From positions 930,001 to 994,000 of the forward strand of contig PUDQ02000057.1 in NCBI GenBank assembly GCA_002964805.2: a DNA stretch of 64,000 bases, in the 5' to 3' direction. The position numbers and the translations under genes are program-made. Below, in pieces: positions 57,594 through 64,000 of the stretch (within the stretch, counting starts at the first letter, position 1; every line of letters starts with the position of its first letter). The notes under the pieces were generated by a model that saw nothing but the letters and a program-made list of their open reading frames with translations, was not told where the DNA came from and did no database searches. The DNA is from Trametes villosa (taxonomy: Eukaryota > Basidiomycota > Agaricomycetes > Polyporales > Polyporaceae).

Positions 57594-60288
57594 CTAGTCG
57601 TCCTTCAGCGTGATTCCTAACTCTTCCGCAATGATCGTCGCTGCCTTCTCCCCGATGACCACCGCTGTGTGATACGTGTTCTGCGCGAGCAGCGGCGTTA
57701 GACAGGTTCATCGTGTTATGACACGCTCAGAAATAACGTACCGCGCCGATGTTCCCAGGACAGATGGACGCATCTACACCAGCAGCGGCATGTCAGTGAT
57801 GCCAGCGCCCATACGAACCGATGCTCGCCTAACACGTACCGGTGACCTTCAGGCCCTCGACGCCGTACACGTTAAGCCTCGAGTCCAACACGCCGCCGTC
57901 CTCCCGCTTCTTCATCGCACACGTCCCGATCTGTCATCCATCATTGTTATCAGCACAGCGTACCATATGGGCGACCAACAGCGCCCTCGAGCGAATACTC
58001 ACGGAGTGCCATGCGGTTGCCACTATGCGCCTGATGTACGCCTCGAGAGCCTCTTCGTCCTCGGAGGTGTACTCGATGTCGGGTGCGGTAATAGGCACCG
58101 GTCCGCTGCGCGCGCCGATCGCAGCCTTGCTTGTGGGCGCAAAGGTCGGGTGGCCAACTGCGATCTCGCCGCGGTAGGACGGCAGCCGACGCGCAAACTC
58201 ACGGGAGAACTTGTAGCCCCACTTGTGCAGAGCCATCTCCTCGGGTCTGCCGGTGATTATGAGCGCAGTCCGCACAGCTAACACGGGCACAGGACGCACG
58301 ATTCAAGGTACCCGGGATGGAAGTCTAGCGCAGCGTGCACGTCATCTGCGGACGTGATGTGGACGTGCCCGAGGGACGAGGGGTGTTGGATGTACCACCC
58401 GATACTGTAGGCCTTGTCGACGTTAACCTGCGAGCGGTCGCCCATGAACCTGCGCAGGGACCGCGCACATCAGAAGCCGTGGCGGGCGTGAGATACGGCG
58501 CAGACGTACAGAGACAGCGTGCCCATCCACAGGACAGGCTTGTCCGGGGCCGGAACATAGAATTCCTGCCAACGCTTGCGGAAGACGTCTCCAATCTTGT
58601 CGAGGTCGGCCTCGGTGGGTCGCAGCTTGACGCCGGCGTCGAGACCGCTGTACGGAGTTCCGTCAGTGAACGGCAGGTCCCAGGAGCACAGGTATGTGCT
58701 GACTTGTGAGCGAGCAGCCCGGTGCCTTTCTCCTTCCACTCCTTCGTCCACTCTAAAAAAGGTTAGCACCCGAAATCAGAGGCGCCCGACCGAGAATTAC
58801 TCACTCGCAATCTCCGCCTTGTCGTCGGACACAATACCATCCAATGAATGGATATCATCCGCCGCGGCATACGAGCCAAAGATGACCTGGTGGTCTGCCC
58901 GCCGCGCTCCGTGCTCAGCCTGTCTGCTCATTCCTATCATGGCGCGTGACTGACCTTGGTAGCTCTCACCCACCCCGGGCAGATTGACGATCTGCTCCAC
59001 CCCCACCCGAGCGAGAAGCTCCTTGGATCCGATGCCGGACCGCTCGAGGATCGCGGGCGACCCGAACGCGCCAGCAGAGATGATGACCATCCGCCGCGCG
59101 GTCGCTGTGTGCACCTCCGGGCTCGCGTGTGGGTGGAAGCGGCTGTTCGCGACGTACTGCACCCCGACCGCGCGCTTCCGGCTGTGCCATCTTCTCAGCG
59201 CGAGAAGGCGGGGCTCGATCGCGAAGCACGTACTTAAAGATGACCTTCTTGACGTTATACCCGGTCAGGATGCGCAGATTGCTGTCCTTGAAGTCCCGGT
59301 TGTAAATATAGTGGTGGGGCACGTCCGAGCGCGTGCCTGTCTTCGCATCTATCCATCTGATGATGTCGTTCGTCAGCTCGAGCGCAGGAAGAGTGAGCGC
59401 GGCCGGTGCCTACTTGTACCAGCGCTGCGGAGAGGAGAGACCGTCAGCATGCCAGTGGAGGGGATAGGACTATCGCCGACAGGGAGCATGAGACTCACGC
59501 CATATTGGTTGCACTCGTAAAGGCCATTCACGTCATCAGAATGTCCGCGGGCCGTATCGTAGGCCGCGGCGACGTCGAGAAACTCCTTGGCGGCTTCGGT
59601 ATAGAACCCGCCATGTGAGATCTTGAGCGGTCCGGAGTAGCCGTGCGTAGGCTGTCCCGGCTCGACCTGGTACGTCTCGCACTGCAGCAGTAGATAGACG
59701 ACGGAGCCGCGCGTGAGCGTAGCCGGGCGGGACCGAGCACTGTTCCGGCGACGCACCTTGCGAATGTGCGGGAGAAGGTCGTCGGAACTCCAGCCCGGGT
59801 TCCCGTAGACGTTCGCCCAATCGTCGTAGTCCGACGCGGACGCACGCGTGTACATGGTGACTGCGCGACGCCAAAGAGGGGGGACATCAGAGGCCGTATC
59901 AAAAAGAAGTAGAGGGCATGACAGACAGTTCACGCTCGACCCGCCGCCCAGGCACTGTCCGCAGGGCACGACCGGGGCGCGGCCGCCCAACGCAGCGCTC
60001 TCCCTGCCAACCTGGAACTTGACGGTCGTGCTGTCGGGGCGCAGGTGGTGGAGGTAGCGGGCGGGCTGGATGTGGGCGGGGTCGTCGCGAGTGGGAGGGC
60101 CTGCCTCGATGACGAGGATGCTGAGCGTGGGATCGGCAGCTGCGAGGCGTCCCGCGATGATGCACCCACAGGTGCCACCTATGAGATAGCCGGTTAGCGA
60201 GAATGAATGGCAATGTAAGAGATGTCTAAACGGGCGTATACTCACCACCGGCGATGACGATGTCATAAGTGTTCTGAGTCACGGTCAT
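57594..60288 (-). CDS. GMC-family alcohol oxidase-type flavoprotein
   Basis: FAD-dependent oxidase, probably oxidising short alcohols with release of hydrogen peroxide, a common role in wood decay. Fifteen exons give 611 aa: 60246-60288, 59927-60178, 59757-59860, 59499-59681, 59414-59424, 59234-59356, 58955-59193, 58805-58894, 58704-58752, 58510-58647, 58300-58449, 58003-58246, 57840-57930, 57742-57773, 57594-57680. The ADP-binding motif is GGGTCG from residue 14, split by intron 1. Other signatures are GGGSSVN, SAGAFGSPAILERSGIG, NGLDAGVKLRPTE, the catalytic His (H541, TAWHSIGTCAM) and Asn (N584, NTYHTAVVIGE). It ends in LKDD, with no C-terminal peroxisomal signal, and has no evident secretion signal. 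Exon 5 is an 11-nt microexon. Substrate is inferred. Confidence 0.88.
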
Positions 60289-62310
60289 GGGGGAGGTAAG
60301 GAGGTTCGGGCGAGAGGAGCAAGAGGAGCAAGAGGAAGATGTTGAGAGAGGGTGCACCTTCACCCTCGTTTGTCGCGGAAGTATTTATAACATGTGCCAG
60401 CGCTGACATCGCTTTGCACGGTCGGGCCCTTGGCGCAGCTTCGTTTTCGGCGGACCAAAAAGAGGGGGCGGCCGCGGGAGGGCCCTGCGGGCTGCGATGT
60501 CGCCGAACGCCCGAAGGGCTTACTTAACATAGCATCAACCCGGAGGAAGGAGGATGATAGCCTGGCAGAGAAGTTTATTCGAGTAGACGCCAATGTGACG
60601 CTGTTCCGGAATGAAGTAAGGCGACGGCTCACCGGGGCGAATTCGGATGACAGAGCTGTACGGTAGCGGCTTCTCCGTTTCACTGTAGGCAGCCCTATCC
60701 GGAAATCACGGATGCCGTCTACGGTCCCACCATGCGTTCGGAGATCGCGTTTCACTGGAGAGCATGGGAGGGCCGAGTGACCGTGAGGAGCAGATGGGTC
60801 GTGAGCGGCGAATGACGCACCTGGGCAAGCCTGATGCGCAATGCGCACTTACGAGATGATACGCTGCGAGTAGACGAAGGGCTGGCCGCGTGCGCCATGT
60901 TCGCGGCCGCCGCAATGCGGCAAAATCCTGCAAAAACCCCGTCTGGGCCCGCTCATCGGCATTTGGGTGTATGCTAGTGGCCTGACACTCAGCGCCGGTC
61001 GGAGAAGAAGCATGCCAGGACTAATGCTTCCGCGAGGGGTTTGTTGATGCCGGCGCGAGTTTATATCCCCCGGATGGCCACTCTGTCCTACATGACAGGC
61101 GTAGAGCGCGGTCCTGGCCTGATGTGTAGAACTGGGCATCGTCAATGGGAAGTGGGTAGATTCAGTGACCCGTAGATCCTCGTTCTAACGGCCTTCCTGT
61201 AAAGGGCTGGCTATATGCGCCCTCGGGCATGTGGTAGAGCTGAGAGATTAGATGTAGATAGATGTCCGTCCTGCGGGTCCTGAGGTGAAGGTATATGCCG
61301 ACCATCTAATCCGGGGCACACTGCGGTGGCGGTGAAAGGCATCAATTCCGACTTGTACATGGAGGGGGGCGAGAAGATACGTAGGAGACTTACCAGTTCC
61401 GTTCGTCGAGCCTGCTTGTTGACCCCGTAGGCGAAAGGCATCCATAATAGGAACCGGCCAAATTTTCACCTGGACGCTATGTCGAGTTATGCGGAGATGC
61501 TCATCGCGCGGAGCAAGTGTATCGTGGGCATCGCGCGCCTAGCTTGCCAACGCTACCTGGCTCATTGAGCTAGTAACGGTATACTTCCTGTAGCTCAGGA
61601 TACGCCGGAAGAGCAGGAAAAGCTTCCTTGCGTGTCGCGCACCCACATCAGTGCATGGGAAAACGGCGTCATACTACGACTGCATGGGAGCGGGGTGTGT
61701 GTGCGCGCGAACGCCGAAAGGATAGCATAGTTCAATGGGAACACGTTCTGTATCAACGCTGCGCATCGACTACTCCGATTCGTCAGATTAAATGCGGTAC
61801 CAGTGATATGGCATCTTACTGTACATCCTAGGGAGTCTTCCGGTGCGCCCTGATGCAGAGCACTGGTGTACGAGATGCAGGAGTTGGCGACTGGAAGACC
61901 GACTAAATCAATCATGTCTTGGACTTCCCAGAGATGCTGCATGGTCGATCTGTCCCCACAGTTCATGTGGGTTTCATGTGTCAAACGGAGAATCATGAAG
62001 CTAGCAAAGCGAAGCATGGTCGTTGAGAAGAAAGGACCGCGAGCGGGAAGAAAGTGAGCAATTAATGGGAACTTGAACAAGTGGTCATTTAGACTCTTAG
62101 TGCGAGTCAGTTCCCACCTACTAGCGCGTCTAGACTCGCGAGTAAGCGAGGTACTAGATGATAACAAAGATAGTCTGAAGCATAGTAAGTAATTGTTAAA
62201 GGAGCGGTCTAGACCGACTAATGGATCGCCTCGGTCCGCTCAAACTGAACTCTCCTCTTGCCATCGTCTTGTTTCCGTTCCCGCCGCCGCCGAGGACGCC
62301 GTCCCCAACG
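60289..62310. other. Divergent intergenic region between GMC oxidase and PAK-type kinase
   Basis: 2 kb with no convincing gene. A minus-strand open frame of 190 codons at 61.6-62.2 kb lacks an ATG start and any motif. The part near the oxidase contains a TATA box and two small GC hairpins (60482-60492 and 60509-60519). Confidence 0.4.
60382..60389 (-). promoter_or_regulatory. TATA box of the GMC oxidase gene
   Basis: TATAAATA on the minus strand, about 94 bases upstream of the ATG at 60288, followed by a short leader. A strong TATA box fits a regulated, highly inducible gene. Confidence 0.6.
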
Positions 62311-64000
62311 ATGGCGACGTCGAGCAAGCAGAACTCCCGCTTTTCGTCGCTGAGGGTGTTCAAGTTCGCTGCTGGCTCGAAACCGCCCCCGCTCCCTCCC
62401 AAAGACCCCTTTCGCCTCCCCAACCCTTCCCTTCCTTCCCTCGGCAACTCGCTCTCTCCCGACTCTCTTCCCTCTCAGCCTACCACGCCGCTATCGGCCC
62501 AGTATGCGACTCTCCTCAGGAGCCCATCGCCATCGCCATCCTACGCCCCCAGCACTAACACCGCCGTCTCCCCTCCATCTCTCTCCGCCTCTCCCGAGTC
62601 TGCTGGCTCCCGCAAGGGTCTCTTCAAGTTCTCCTCGTTCAGCAAGCGTCCCAAGACTCCCAAAACCGCAGAGTCGGGCTACTCTGCAGCGTCCGAGTCC
62701 TCGCACCCCCAGGAGCCATCAGACGACCCGTCGATATCTATGCCATGGAACTTTCAGGTGAGCGCTCCCGAACTCCCACCGTGTTTCACAGCTCAGGGAT
62801 GTCTCTGCAGCACAACATACATGTGGACGAAGGGTGAGTGCTCCGCCGAGACTGACTGACACGCCCTAACGCCCCCGTAGCTTTGTGGGTCTGCCCCCGA
62901 CGTGGTCGGCGTCGTTGGCCGCGGCTGGGTTCACGGAGGAGGAGATCGCGTCTATCCAAGCGAAGAGGGCGGAATCTCGTTCACGCAGTACGCGCTCCAT
63001 CTACTCCCTCAGTGCCGGGCGTTCCGCCTCCCCGTCGAGCACGACACGATTTCCTGGCTATGGGAACCAGCCGCGGGCGGGTTCTCTACGGCGGGATCAG
63101 TCGGATGCGTCGCTCTCCCAGGTCTCGCTAGCGAGCAGTCAACGTTCGTTCAGCTCGCGCTCTCACTTCCGCAAGGTTTCGGCCTCCTCACGCGACCATT
63201 CAGAGTATTCAGCGCACGCAGAGTCGGATACGCGACGAACACCCCCTAATTCCCGACCTCCGCCACCTTCCCATGCGTTCACCTATCCTCAGCTGCATTC
63301 ACAGAGCACACCCCACCTGCCTACACACCATAACGGCGGTTCTATGACACGGCTACCGCCGCCTCCGATGCCGCCGCCGCCGCCAGCCATCTCCGTAACG
63401 TCCTCGGACAGCTCCTCTAGCTCAGCTCTCTCTGAGAAACAGCTCATGGCCCGGAGTGCCCCTCTACGCTCATTCCATGTCGCCAACGAATCTCTTGACT
63501 CCGCTGATGCCCACTCTCCACCTCCAGCGTACATGTCACCGAAGAAGGAGACGCAGATGTCGCGCGCCGACGAGGACTTCCGTCTGCCCCCTGCCGTTGT
63601 ACAGCCTATCCCTGGGCCGAGCATCACCGTAAGTCAGCATAGGAGACCATCTACCGACTCCGCCAGCTCCGGCTCGCACGAACAAGCCTCTACTTCCCCA
63701 GTGCTTCCGATACCTCCACGACTCTCCTTTCACCAGGACGACCTCTCTTCATGGACGGAATCCCTATTCTCCTCTATACCAACGTCGGTCACGCTCACAC
63801 CACCGAAACCCGTACCCTCCAGGTCGTTCACGTCACCGTCGCTGTCGAAACTCGCGGCGTCGGGGAGCACTGCCTCTCCTCCCCGTGCAACCTCTACCCG
63901 CAGACGCAACGACTCACCCATTGCGGGGCTGCGACAACTCCCGCCACAGAAGCCGCTACCCAGACAGGAGCCGCCGCCACGGGCCGCTCCCACAGGCGCC
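62311..64000 (+). CDS. PAK/Ste20-type kinase, N-terminal part with CRIB domain (cut by window end)
   Basis: Probable p21-activated protein kinase of the Cla4/Ste20 group acting downstream of Cdc42/Rac in polarity. Exons 62311-62757, 62811-62833 and 62881 to the window edge are open throughout. ATG 62311 has a good context and is followed by an N-terminus typical of the group (LRVFKFAAGSKPPPLPPKDP). An in-frame ATG at 62221 is possible. The CRIB motif is complete across two introns: I142, S143, P145, F148, H150, H153, V154, then GFVGLPPTW. The sequence after it is Ser/Pro-rich with polyproline near 63355. The kinase domain must lie beyond position 64000, so the kinase assignment is inferred. 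Confidence 0.75.

Noticed and set aside
59409..59498. Single-intron model for the GMC oxidase that skips the TAG after RWYK
   Set aside because: It keeps the frame but replaces the expected RW.KWID motif by unrelated residues; the microexon model restores the motif with standard sites.
61595..62167. 190-codon minus-strand open frame upstream of the PAK-type gene
   Set aside because: It begins at a TTG, not ATG, has no motif or plausible splice structure, and its composition is random-like.
1..64000. CRISPR arrays, rRNA genes, complete transposons
   Set aside because: No regularly spaced short repeats, no rRNA core sequences and no transposase, reverse transcriptase or LTR pair were recognised.

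Overview
The window is nuclear DNA of a filamentous basidiomycete, most likely a wood-decay Agaricomycete such as a polypore. The signs are GC-rich coding sequence, very dense short introns (mostly 45-90 nt, GT-AG, with several microexons), a lineage-typical load of F-box genes, and families such as DUF6534, DUF7598, MARVEL-like, Zn2Cys6 and a GMC alcohol oxidase. All gene models below were built by hand from splice sites and reading-frame continuity; nothing was searched against a database.

Layout. 1.2-5.8 kb (-): a Munc13/Ync13-type C2-MUN protein. 5.8-15.5 kb: four tandem F-box-like genes (+), the first a pseudogene, arranged as two copies of a larger unit that also carries a copy of the 5' end and promoter of the Munc13 gene. 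17.4-18.2 kb (-): a conserved-looking unknown protein. 21.1-26.0 kb (+): three tandem four-helix MARVEL-like membrane proteins. 26.6-27.6 kb (-): a DUF7598-type membrane protein. 28.4-30.8 kb: a GC-rich, hairpin-rich island with a cloverleaf-like palindrome and a ~400 bp tandem repeat. 33.1-34.8 kb (-) and 35.1-38.7 kb (+): divergently transcribed RNA polymerase I subunit A49 and the H3K36 methyltransferase SET2. 39.3-42.4 kb (+): a second tandem pair of F-box-like genes. 43.1-45.4 kb (+): a DUF6534 seven-helix membrane protein split into 22 exons. 47.1-49.8 kb (+): mitochondrial aconitase. 50.2-52.2 kb (+): a DUF1365 protein. 52.3-52.7 kb (-): a 77-residue protein encoded by four tiny exons. 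53.1-56.1 kb (-): a Zn2Cys6 transcription factor. 57.6-60.3 kb (-): a GMC alcohol-oxidase-type flavoenzyme. 62.3 kb to the edge (+): the N-terminal part of a PAK/Ste20-type kinase with a CRIB domain.

Housekeeping genes (A49, SET2, aconitase, Munc13-like, PAK) are interleaved with young, duplicated, fast-changing families (F-box, MARVEL). The clearest sign of recent evolution is local tandem duplication: at least three independent tandem arrays in 64 kb. No operon, CRISPR, rRNA or convincing tRNA was seen. The least explained parts are the hairpin-rich island at 28.9-30.6 kb and the tiny spliced gene at 52.3-52.7 kb.
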